Shown here: positions 1-7,217 of the stretch, piece after piece | Layout: each line of letters opens with the position of its first letter | Numbering within the stretch: the stretch's first letter is position 1 | From: an uncultured Candidatus Saccharibacteria bacterium | GTDB taxonomy: Bacteria; Patescibacteriota; Saccharimonadia; Saccharimonadales; Saccharimonadaceae | Length of the DNA stretch: 30,504 bases | NCBI GenBank assembly: GCA_937976315.1 | Contig: CALJRR010000028.1 | Location: 1-30,504 of the forward strand | Direction of reading: 5' to 3' | Made by a program: the position numbers and the translations under genes | The notes under the pieces: generated by a model | What the model saw: the letters and a program-made list of their open reading frames with translations, nothing else | What the model was told of the DNA's origin: nothing | Database searches by the model: none

Positions 1-2181
1 TTGATCAACCCACTTCTGAGCCCTGGCCGCCACTTCAATAAACGCATACGGACTAAGCTGGAAGCTTGTCTTATAAACATCCTTGATATTCTGAGGAATG
101 CCATCAATATCTTGAATATCGCCTTGCGCCGCAAAAATTTCATCTTTCAAATTGTCCCACAAACCAAGCTTCTTCAAATCGCGAACTAAATTATGGTTCA
201 CTTCCAAAAACTTACCATTCAAAGTTGAACGACTAAAGATCTGTGCGAATTGCGGATCAATTCCAGGAGTCGTTCCCGCCACGTGACCAATATTAGCCGT
301 CGGCGCAATTGCCATAAGAGTCGCATTTCGCATTCCCTTCTTCACCTTCTTTCGCAAACCATCCCAGTCCAGTCGCGTCTTTTGGTCTATTTTCACCTTC
401 ACGCCGCGATCTTTCGACAATTTATCAACCGTATCAATTGGAAGGATTCCCTTACTCCAGCCACTGCCCGCAAATGTTGGATAGCTGCCCAATTTTTCCG
501 CCAAGTCAGCTGACTGATCGATGGCGTGATAGCTAATAAACTCCGTCAATTGATCAACCAAATCATACGCTTCTTTTGATTCGTAGCAATAGCCCAACTT
601 CTCCAACACGTCAGAAAGACCCATAATCCCGAGGCCGATTGCTCGAGTTTGCTGATTCGAATGCATCGCTTCCGGGATTGGTGTTTGAGTGATGTCGCAC
701 AAATTGTCCAATTGTCGCACCGCCGCACGAGCCGCTTCTTTCAATCTATCCCAATCCCAAGTCCTATCCTCACTAAGGAATGCCGACAAATTGATACTCA
801 CCAAGTTACACGTCGCAATATTATTTTTATCCTGCGGTAATGTAATTTCCGTACACAAGTTACTGAGGTGAATTGTGCCCGTATTGTTATTTAACGCTCG
901 CACGTTAATCGTGTCTTTCCAAGTCAGCCACGGATGTGATGTCGCCTGCAAACTGGTCAAAATGCGCTTAAATTGCTGACGAGCTGGAACTTTATCAAAC
1001 GCACGCAATTTCCCAGCCTCCGCCATCTTGATATATTCTTTATATCGCGCCGAAAACGCCTCGCCATATAGTTCTGTCAAATCTGGAGTTTCTGCTGGAT
1101 CAAACAAATACCAATCTTGATCTTTTTCTACTCGCTTCATAAATTCGTCAGAGATAAATACCGCGGTATTAGCAAACCTGGTTCTTAAATATGGATCGCC
1201 AGAGTTTTGACGAAGATCGACAAATTGATCAAAATTCAGGTGCCAGTTTTCCATGTAAATTGCAGCTGCACCAGCCTTTTTACCCTTACGAGAAACCGCA
1301 AAAAGCGCCGTATCAATCATCTTCATAAATGGAATCGGTCCAGTCGATTCAGTGTTGGTGGTTTTAACTGGACTGCCGGCTGCGCGTAGCTTTGTAAAAC
1401 CAATGCCAATTCCGCCCGTGCCTTTAGCAATCCACATTGTGTCGCGAACAGCCTTAGCAATTGACTCCATATCATCATCGACATTAAGCAAGAAACAGTT
1501 ACTGAGCTGCGGAAAAGAACCGCCAGCGTTAACTCGCGTTGAGCCGCCTGGGACGTACTCCAAATTGCTCATGTGATTATAAAACTCAATCGCTGCAGTC
1601 GTTGGGTCAGATTCGTTATAGCTAAGTCCCATAGCGATACGCATGTGCGTAAACTGAGGTGTTTCAATTGGCGAGCCGTTTTGCTTGCGAAGAGCATAAC
1701 GATTTTTATTGGTCACCACGCCCAAATATTTACTCAAATCATCACGCGCTGGATCAAGTTCCGCCGCCAGTTTTTTCAAGTCAAATCGACCGTCAGCCAT
1801 GCGCTTATCCAACAATCCTTCTTTTACCGCTGCCTTAACAAACTTCGGAAATTCGCGCGCATGAAGCTTTTTCAATTCTTCCGCCGTCTCATAATCGCCC
1901 AAAATCTGCTTATAGACAGTTTTCAGTAATAATCGTGCCGCGATTTTATCGTAATCTGGATCGTCTTTAACGTTTTGGAGTACCGTTTGAATGACCGCCT
2001 CGTCCAATTGCTCGGTTGTAATTCCATCAAATAATGTCAATTGTAATTCAGTCGCCACCTGAACAACCTTAGAAATTTGGTCCGGCAAACCTTCACACGC
2101 TTTTAAAATAGCCGTATTAATTTTATTAGCATCAAACGGTTCTTTTGTTCCGTCGCGTTTGACTACGTTAATTTCTTTCAC
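1..2181 (-). CDS. nrdA: Class I ribonucleoside-diphosphate reductase, large (alpha) subunit; 3' end outside window
   Basis: Reduces ribonucleoside diphosphates to deoxyribonucleotides in the cytoplasm, together with a small radical-generating subunit not seen here. The reading frame is open from a GTG at 2181 to the window edge, giving 727 visible residues. The N-terminus (KEINVVKRDGTKEPFD and following) is an ATP-cone. The catalytic barrel shows NCFLLNVDDD, the NLCTEITLP active-site motif and the IAPTANIGHVAGTTPGIDP loop, which resemble class Ia rather than B12-dependent enzymes. The C-terminal redox cysteines lie outside the window. GTG is chosen because an AAGGAGG ribosome site ends about 4 nt upstream and a TAA stop lies in frame just before it; the ATG two bases upstream reads straight into TGA. 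The promoter region carries NrdR-like boxes. Confidence 0.93.
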   Translation of the reverse strand, partial: MKEINVVKRDGTKEPFDANKINTAILKACEGLPDQISKVVQVATELQLTLFDGITTEQLDEAVIQTVLQNVKDDPDYDKIAARLLLKTVYKQILGDYETAEELKKLHAREFPKFVKAAVKEGLLDKRMADGRFDLKKLAAELDPARDDLSKYLGVVTNKNRYALRKQNGSPIETPQFTHMRIAMGLSYNESDPTTAAIEFYNHMSNLEYVPGGSTRVNAGGSFPQLSNCFLLNVDDDMESIAKAVRDTMWIAKGTGGIGIGFTKLRAAGSPVKTTNTESTGPIPFMKMIDTALFAVSRKGKKAGAAAIYMENWHLNFDQFVDLRQNSGDPYLRTRFANTAVFISDEFMKRVEKDQDWYLFDPAETPDLTELYGEAFSARYKEYIKMAEAGKLRAFDKVPARQQFKRILTSLQATSHPWLTWKDTINVRALNNNTGTIHLSNLCTEITLPQDKNNIATCNLVSINLSAFLSEDRTWDWDRLKEAARAAVRQLDNLCDITQTPIPEAMHSNQQTRAIGLGIMGLSDVLEKLGYCYESKEAYDLVDQLTEFISYHAIDQSADLAEKLGSYPTFAGSGWSKGILPIDTVDKLSKDRGVKVKIDQKTRLDWDGLRKKVKKGMRNATLMAIAPTANIGHVAGTTPGIDPQFAQIFSRSTLNGKFLEVNHNLVRDLKKLGLWDNLKDEIFAAQGDIQDIDGIPQNIKDVYKTSFQLSPYAFIEVAARAQKWVDQ

Positions 2182-2199
2182 ATACCCTCCTTAATTTTC

Positions 2200-2237
2200 C
2201 CCTCTTAAAAACAAACCACCAACACCTCATCTGGTGG
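2200..2237 (-). terminator. Hairpin plus U-rich tract in nrdA leader (possible attenuator)
   Basis: On the nrdA strand a 6-bp stem (CCACCA at 2237-2232 with TGGTGG at 2221-2216, loop of 10) is followed by TTTGTTTTT. It sits between the predicted transcription start (about 2298) and the GTG at 2181. It looks like an intrinsic terminator, so it could attenuate nrdA, but the stem is short and a CACC/GGTG alternative pairing is possible. Confidence 0.4.
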
Positions 2238-2280
2238 CCTGTCTTCGTAGCTTGTGTTTTTTTGTTTATTTATGGGCTCG

Positions 2281-2334
2281 CTATATATATAGCGTACAAT
2301 AATAACTATAGCCGCTATATCTAGTGTTTTGCAA
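2281..2334 (-). promoter_or_regulatory. nrdA promoter with two NrdR-like boxes
   Basis: Reading on the minus strand, TTGCAA (2334-2329), an 18-bp spacer and TATAGT (2310-2305) form a plausible promoter for nrdA. One box, ccgCTATATCTAGtgt (2312-2327), fills the spacer and closely follows the NrdR consensus acaCwAtATaTwGtgt. The second, CTATATATATAG (2281-2292), lies just after the predicted start point. Their centres are about 32-33 bp apart, near three helical turns, as in known NrdR box pairs. Repression by NrdR when dNTPs are plentiful is inferred. The rest of the 323-nt gap (2182-2504) holds the leader hairpin and the R-M promoter; I see no gene in it. Confidence 0.65.
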
Positions 2335-2430
2335 GCTATTTAGTAAAAATTACAACTTATTTATTTCACGACCAGATGAGCCGCCCCTGTCTACGATTTT
2401 TCAACAAAACAATCTATAAAACTACCGAAA

Positions 2431-2479
2431 TAAAATAGCCTATTTTAGATCTAGCGTTATTCTAGTTTTAGAATATAAT
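2431..2479 (+). promoter_or_regulatory. R-M operon promoter with two inverted repeats
   Basis: A TATAAT at 2474-2479 lies 25 nt before the methyltransferase ATG; no clear -35 is visible. Two dyads precede it: TAAAATAG-C-CTATTTTA (2431-2447, perfect 8-bp arms) and ATTCTA-gttt-TAGAAT (2459-2474), the second touching the -10. They look like operators. A natural candidate ligand is the N-terminal DNA-binding domain of the methyltransferase itself (inference). Confidence 0.55.
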
Positions 2480-2504
2480 AATAAGTAGAATAAAGCGAGG
2501 TAAA

Positions 2505-3569
2505 ATGGATTATATTTCGGCAAAAGAAACGGCTGTAAAATGGGCTATTTCTCAAAGGAGAGTAGCTGCTCTATGTTCTGAAGGACGAGTTATTGGTGCT
2601 GTATTCGCCGGGAATACATGGATAATTCCACATAATGCCATTAAGCCACTAGACGCTCGGACAAAAGAAGCGTCATTAACCAGCACCAGAGCAAAACCTT
2701 TCTTAAAATGGGCTGGAGGTAAAGGACAATTACTCAAGGAGATCGAACAATATTACCCATTCTCCAAAGACACTACTATTACAAAATACGCAGAACCGTT
2801 TGTTGGTGGTGGCGCGGTTCTTTTTGATATTTTGAATAAGTTCAAACTTCAGGAAGTCTATATTAGCGACATCAACGCCGAACTAATAAACACATATACT
2901 GTCATCCGTGACGACATTGACGCACTATTAGGAATCTTAAGACACTTTGAGAATAATTATTTAGCATTAGACAACGATGATCGCAAAGAAGTCTATCTAG
3001 CCAAGCGCGCACGTTTTAACGAACTTAAGTCCAAAAAAGAAAACAGAATTGAGCTAGCTGCCTTAATGATATTCCTTAATAAAACCTGCTTTAACGGCTT
3101 ATATCGTGTAAATCGTAAGGGTGAGTATAACGTACCGATGGGTGCGTACAAAAAACCGATTATTTGCAACGAGCATAATTTAAAGATAGTATCCAAAAAA
3201 CTACAAAACGTAAATATAGTATGCGGTGATTACAAGAAATCCGGCGACTTCATAGATAACAAAACGTTTGTCTATTTCGATCCGCCATATCGTCCACTAA
3301 CTCCGACCGCAAGCTTCACTTCCTACACAGAAGGTATGTTTGACGATAAAAACCAATTAGAACTTGCGAAATTCATTCAAGAACTAGACAAAAAAGGCGC
3401 CAAGATAGTCGCAAGTAATTCCGATCCGAAGAACACTAACAAAGATGACAACTTCTTCGATAAAGCTTACGCAAAACAGAATATAAGGCGCGTATCCGCA
3501 ACGCGTATGATAAATCGAAATAGCGACAAACGCGGAAAAATTAACGAATTATTAATATCAAACTTTTAA
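2505..3569 (+). CDS. Dam/DpnII-type DNA adenine-N6 methyltransferase with N-terminal HTH domain
   Basis: Predicted to methylate adenine in GATC and protect the host from the endonuclease encoded next. Residues 66-75 (FLKWAGGKGQ) and 98-104 (PFVGGGA) form the AdoMet site, YISDIN (119-124) is motif II, and DPPY (259-262) is the catalytic motif, followed by RPLTPTASFTSY as in the DpnII-type D12 (alpha) class. The family is usually about 280 residues; the extra 60 at the N-terminus (AKETAVKWAISQRRVAALCS and onward) resemble an excisionase/MerR-like helix-turn-helix with a wing ending near IIPHNA. Such fusions in other methyltransferases act as repressors of their own promoter; that role here is inferred. 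Start ATG has GAGG 5 nt upstream. First gene of a four-gene operon; 13 nt to the next. Confidence 0.92.
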   Translation: MDYISAKETAVKWAISQRRVAALCSEGRVIGAVFAGNTWIIPHNAIKPLDARTKEASLTSTRAKPFLKWAGGKGQLLKEIEQYYPFSKDTTITKYAEPFVGGGAVLFDILNKFKLQEVYISDINAELINTYTVIRDDIDALLGILRHFENNYLALDNDDRKEVYLAKRARFNELKSKKENRIELAALMIFLNKTCFNGLYRVNRKGEYNVPMGAYKKPIICNEHNLKIVSKKLQNVNIVCGDYKKSGDFIDNKTFVYFDPPYRPLTPTASFTSYTEGMFDDKNQLELAKFIQELDKKGAKIVASNSDPKNTNKDDNFFDKAYAKQNIRRVSATRMINRNSDKRGKINELLISNF

Positions 3570-3582
3570 AGAGAGGAACAAA

Positions 3583-4437
3583 ATGAAAAGGAATTTTAAT
3601 GAATGGCTAGGGGGATTTCGAGAAAGCATTGCCGACTATGGCTACTATATCGACTTTCCAAAGATTTATAAAAACGTAGATGCTATCAAGATAGAACTAA
3701 ATATCTTGAACACGCTTGTCGGCTCACAGAATATAGAGCAAGAGTTCGACAATCTTATCGCGAAATATCCAGAAACATTAAAATGTATTCCTATCTTGCT
3801 AGCGATTCGTTCTAACGAGATTTATGCTATAGATGAAGACGGTGAATATAACTATAACTTCAGTAAAATGAATTATTCCGCCGAACAATATAAAATCTTT
3901 ATGCGAAAGACTGGTCTATTCGACCTTATCACGAATCATATTATCAACAACTTAGTAGATTATGCTACTGGTATAGAAACCGGACTAGATTCCAACGGTC
4001 GCAAGAACCGCGGCGGTCATTTAATGGAAAATCTCGTAGAAGGATTTATCCAGAAAGCTGGCTACGTCAAAGACAAAGACTATTTCAAGGAAATGAACCT
4101 TAGTAAAATTGAGAATAAGTGGCGCATTGATCTTTCTGCCATTTCCAACCAAGGCAGTACCGAAAAACGTTTTGATTTTGTAATTAAAACCAATAATAGC
4201 ATCTATGGAATCGAGACTAATTTTTATGGTAGTCGTGGCTCCAAGCTTAACGAGACGGCTCGTAGCTATAAAACGCTTGCACTTGAAGCTAAGATGATAG
4301 ATGGCTTTAAATTCGTATGGTTTACCGATGGAAAAGGCTGGAATAGTGCTAGAAACAACCTAAAAGAAACATTTGATATATTGGATGACATTTATAATAT
4401 CAACGACCTTGAAAGCGGTGTGATAGAGAGATTTTAG
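3583..4437 (+). CDS. DpnII/MboI-family type II restriction endonuclease (predicted GATC)
   Basis: Predicted to cut unmethylated GATC. The 284 residues match the usual length of the DpnII family. Diagnostic stretches are GLDSNGRKNRGGHLMENLVE (134-153) and the core RFDFVI...YGIETNFY, where D198 and E211 occupy the PD-(D/E)xK positions and the usual lysine is replaced by N213. The same region continues as GSRGSKLNETARSYK, a conserved block in this family. The start ATG has GAGG about 7 nt upstream. It lies 13 nt after the cognate methyltransferase and 5 nt before a second one, the order seen in DpnII-like loci. Intact; no frameshift. Confidence 0.9.
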   Translation: MKRNFNEWLGGFRESIADYGYYIDFPKIYKNVDAIKIELNILNTLVGSQNIEQEFDNLIAKYPETLKCIPILLAIRSNEIYAIDEDGEYNYNFSKMNYSAEQYKIFMRKTGLFDLITNHIINNLVDYATGIETGLDSNGRKNRGGHLMENLVEGFIQKAGYVKDKDYFKEMNLSKIENKWRIDLSAISNQGSTEKRFDFVIKTNNSIYGIETNFYGSRGSKLNETARSYKTLALEAKMIDGFKFVWFTDGKGWNSARNNLKETFDILDDIYNINDLESGVIERF

Positions 4438-4442
4438 TTTAT

Positions 4443-5222
4443 ATGTCCGACAAAAAGAAAGAGATAAAAAAATGGGAGCCAGACGATTTTGAGCTAGAAA
4501 TGACCAGCGTCTGGAGTTTTCCTAATCGCGGTAACTGGGCTACCCACGATGCAAAATGGAGAGGAAATTGGTCACCGTACGTTCCAAGAAATATTCTGCT
4601 TCGCTATTCAAAAGAGGATGACTGGGTATTAGACCAATTCGCCGGTGGCGGCACCACATTAGTGGAGGCAAAATTATTAAACCGTAACATTATTGGAATG
4701 GACGTTAATCCAGTCGCACTTCAAAGATGTCGTGAAAAAGTTAAATTCAAACATGAGGGCGCAGACGGCATAGTTAAGGTGTTGAAATGTGATGCACGAA
4801 ACTTAAAACCACTTCCTGACGAAAGCATCGACCTAATATGCACACATCCGCCATATGCAAATATCATCCACTACAGCAAAGACCAAGATATTCCACAAGA
4901 TTTGTCAAACTTTAAAGTTAATGAATTTCTAGAACAAATGAAAAGTGTAGCATCAGAAAGCTACCGTGTATTAAAGTTTGGTAAATTCTGTGCAATTCTA
5001 ATGGGCGACACGCGCCAAAAAGGTCACGTGATTCCGCTAAGTTTTAAAACAATGCGAGTATTCGAAGAAGCCGGCTTTACACTAAAAGAAATCGTCATGA
5101 AAGAACAACACAACTGCCGAGCAACCGGTTACTGGAAAACGAATAGCATAAAATATAATTTTCTTCTGTTGGCGCACGAATATTTATTTGTTTTTGAAAA
5201 GGCAAACTATGGCGGTCGATAA
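4443..5222 (+). CDS. Second DNA amino-methyltransferase of the R-M operon (HPPY variant)
   Basis: A SAM-dependent methyltransferase of 259 residues. The N-terminal block TSVWSFPNRGNWATHD (21-36) fits motif X, DQFAGGGTT (64-72) is the AdoMet-binding motif I, GMDVNP (85-90) is motif II, and THPPYANIIHYS (134-145) is the catalytic motif IV with His where Asp or Ser is usual. The order X-I-IV resembles the gamma group. DpnII loci of streptococci carry a second methyltransferase (DpnA) that protects incoming single-stranded DNA; this protein has a different motif order from DpnA, so an equivalent task is only a hypothesis. No good Shine-Dalgarno is seen; its start follows the endonuclease stop by 5 nt, suggesting coupled translation. 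Its end overlaps the next gene by 14 nt. Confidence 0.85.
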   Translation: MSDKKKEIKKWEPDDFELEMTSVWSFPNRGNWATHDAKWRGNWSPYVPRNILLRYSKEDDWVLDQFAGGGTTLVEAKLLNRNIIGMDVNPVALQRCREKVKFKHEGADGIVKVLKCDARNLKPLPDESIDLICTHPPYANIIHYSKDQDIPQDLSNFKVNEFLEQMKSVASESYRVLKFGKFCAILMGDTRQKGHVIPLSFKTMRVFEEAGFTLKEIVMKEQHNCRATGYWKTNSIKYNFLLLAHEYLFVFEKANYGGR

Positions 5223-6132
5223 AAGAAAGCTTATTTTAAATGACTACTACCAAAGTAATTGCCTAGTGGAAAGAGCAGAAATTTTTGAAAATCTGTATCT
5301 AGGCAATAGTGGTTTTAATATAGAGCCATATCAACCAAGCTCTACAATAATCGAAATATACGAAGACACACCGAATGATTGCAAAGTAATTTTTGCGTGT
5401 ATTCACGATCGACTAAACAAACTACTCGATTTTATGCATGAAAAAGTACGCAAAAATCGTCATTTCAATGCCGCACAAAGTCGGGAATTATCTTTGCTTA
5501 TTAAAAGTGTTTTTTCCTTGGAAAAGAATCTGGATGAAGTGGGCGTAGGCGTAGAAATAAGAAAAGATTATGCAAACTGGATGTCTCGATGTCTTGAATT
5601 TCTACGGGATAGCGGTGGTAGCTATATTCCAGAAGAGCTTGAACTACCGGAAATAGAAAAATATGAGCCAGTTCTCTTGATAAAAGATGTAGTTACGGAA
5701 AAACGACTCAAAAATACGGAAGTAACCTTTTCAAGTCAATATCAGAAGGACCAATCGGAACTAATGCTAGCTATGATAAAAACAGATGCAGTAAAAGCCA
5801 TCGGAATGGCAAAAGAATATATTGAGACCTGTCTTCAGGGTGTACTAGACAGCAAGATAGAAGAGGATGTTAACAAATTATCAATAATACAATTGATGTC
5901 AAAAGCTAGAGACTACTTCAAATTAAATAGGTCAGAGTTAAAAGAAATTAGAGCTATTATCAGCGGTCTATCTCAAATCGTGAACGGAATCGCGGAACTA
6001 CGAAATAATAAAGGCAGTGGACATTCCCATACTAGCAAAATACCAAAACCGACAGCTATCGAAGCAAGGCTGGCGGTAGATGCCGCAATAACTATAGTCA
6101 ACTTTTATTCGGAATTATCCCTGAAACAATAG
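5209..6132 (+). CDS. Abi_C/HEPN-like domain protein in the R-M operon
   Basis: A 307-residue protein. The first about 200 residues are not recognised. The C-terminus (about 205-307) resembles the abortive-infection C-terminal domain (Abi_C) and related HEPN folds: a helical region ending in IAELRNNKGSGHSH, where R265-x6-H272 fits the HEPN RNase signature Rx4-6H, followed by IEARLAVDAAITIVNFY. This suggests an RNA-cleaving suicide or sensor effector, which is inference from the motif. The ATG at 5209 is preferred over the in-frame one at 5188 because it shortens the overlap with the methyltransferase to 14 nt and both would be translated from the same messenger. Its place at the end of an R-M operon suggests it backs up restriction, or fires when modification fails. 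Confidence 0.75.
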   Translation: MAVDKRKLILNDYYQSNCLVERAEIFENLYLGNSGFNIEPYQPSSTIIEIYEDTPNDCKVIFACIHDRLNKLLDFMHEKVRKNRHFNAAQSRELSLLIKSVFSLEKNLDEVGVGVEIRKDYANWMSRCLEFLRDSGGSYIPEELELPEIEKYEPVLLIKDVVTEKRLKNTEVTFSSQYQKDQSELMLAMIKTDAVKAIGMAKEYIETCLQGVLDSKIEEDVNKLSIIQLMSKARDYFKLNRSELKEIRAIISGLSQIVNGIAELRNNKGSGHSHTSKIPKPTAIEARLAVDAAITIVNFYSELSLKQ

Positions 6133-6254
6133 TAATCCAAGTCCTTGCCAATATAATCTAACGAACAGACTAAATTTATCTCAGAGTCAATTAAGGTTAG
6201 ACTTTGTAAGGTTTTTAATACCATTCTCGACTAGTGTAATTCCAAAAACACACT

Positions 6255-6344
6255 TGGCGGAAGGAGAGGGATTCGAACCCTCGAACAGATTGCTCCGTTA
6301 CACGCGTTCCAGGCGTGCCAGTTCAACCACTCCTGCACCCTTCC
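6255..6344 (-). tRNA. tRNA-Ser(GGA)
   Basis: The class II tRNA begins GGAAGGG (6344-6338) and pairs with TCCTTCC (6265-6259), followed by discriminator G and an encoded CCA (6257-6255). The anticodon stem CACGC/GCGTG holds loop CTGGAAC with anticodon GGA. A long variable arm and GGTTCGAATCC T-loop are present. Its 3' end faces the R-M operon. Confidence 0.95.
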
Positions 6345-6353
6345 TTGTTGATA

Positions 6354-6359
6354 ATTATA
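6354..6359 (-). promoter_or_regulatory. -10 element of tRNA-Ser(GGA) promoter
   Basis: TATAAT on the minus strand preceded by TGG (an extended -10), 9 nt before the tRNA 5' end. No good -35 was found. Confidence 0.55.
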
Positions 6360-6407
6360 CCACAACTTTATTGCCCCTTATGGTTGCACTTACTGGCGTT
6401 CATTCTC

Positions 6408-6413
6408 TATAAT
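6408..6413 (+). promoter_or_regulatory. -10 element for ABC ATPase, near-leaderless
   Basis: TATAAT with 9 nt to the ATG at 6423, so transcription would start at or just before the start codon. One of eight such arrangements in the window. Confidence 0.6.
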
Positions 6414-6422
6414 AAGTCAAAG

Positions 6423-7217
6423 ATGAAAGAAACTATTCCACCACGCATTAGGCTTGTTAATGTCACCAAAAAATTTGGCTTTGGCGATGCTGAGATTCGC
6501 GCCTTAGATAACGTCGATTTAACCGTTAAAAAGGGTGAATTTATCGCTATTATGGGCCCAAGTGGCTGCGGAAAAACTACTTTATTAAACACCCTTGGAC
6601 TATTAGACCAGCCATCAGAGGGCGAATATTATCTGGACGATGTCGCTGTCGACAATCTCAGCTCACGACGACGCGCCAAAATTCGCTCCAAACACATTGG
6701 CTTCGTTTTCCAGAATTTCAATCTTATTCCTCGCCTGACTGTAATTGAAAACGTGGCGTTGCCGTTAACGTATAAAGGGCTTGGAAAGGTTAAGCGACTC
6801 CAAGAAGCTAGCCGCATTCTGAAAACTTTTCATCTGGGACAGCGCGAATATTACATGCCGCATCAATTGTCTGGCGGTCAGGTTCAGCGCGTAGCAATTG
6901 CCAGAGCGTTGGTTAATAGTCCGTCAATTATCTTAGCCGACGAGCCAACAGGAAATTTGGATAGCAAATCTAGCCATCTTATCATGGAAGAATTGTCCGA
7001 CTTACACCGTCGCGGCAACACTATAATTATGGTTACTCACAACCCAGAATTGACCCATTATGCCAGTCGCGTCATCACTATGTTGGACGGAAAAATCGAC
7101 ACTGACGAGCATAAGGAAAAGCGCAAGTTCACTAAGAAGTTAATTGTAGACGATGAAAAAGAAGAAAAACCTAAGAAGCAAAAATCTTCAAAGAAATCGA
7201 GGGCAAAAAAATCGTGA
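6423..7217 (+). CDS. MacB/LolD-type ABC transporter ATP-binding protein
   Basis: Drives an exporter or mechanotransmission complex with the permease encoded next. The 264 residues show Walker A GPSGCGKT (45-52), Q-loop glutamine in FVFQNFN (97), signature LSGGQ (149-153), Walker B IILADEPTGNLD and switch histidine in VTHN. The domain is typical of the MacB/LolD/FtsE group. About 30 lysine-rich residues at the C-terminus (KKLIVDDEKEEKPKKQKSSK) are extra to the family and probably disordered. The start at 6423 is preferred to an upstream in-frame ATG at 6315 because that one lies inside the opposing tRNA gene and a TATAAT sits 9 nt before 6423. The stop overlaps the permease GTG by 4 nt, so the two are translationally coupled. 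Substrate unknown. Confidence 0.92.
   Translation: MKETIPPRIRLVNVTKKFGFGDAEIRALDNVDLTVKKGEFIAIMGPSGCGKTTLLNTLGLLDQPSEGEYYLDDVAVDNLSSRRRAKIRSKHIGFVFQNFNLIPRLTVIENVALPLTYKGLGKVKRLQEASRILKTFHLGQREYYMPHQLSGGQVQRVAIARALVNSPSIILADEPTGNLDSKSSHLIMEELSDLHRRGNTIIMVTHNPELTHYASRVITMLDGKIDTDEHKEKRKFTKKLIVDDEKEEKPKKQKSSKKSRAKKS

Noticed and set aside
250..1929. Plus-strand open frames inside the nrdA region
   Set aside because: They are short, lack ribosome sites and run antisense to the continuous, strongly conserved ribonucleotide reductase frame.
6133..6254. Integration site for the R-M operon at the tRNA-Ser(GGA) 3' end
   Set aside because: No copy of the tRNA end was found on the far side of the operon (2330-2504) and no integrase is present, although a tRNA next to a defence operon is suggestive.
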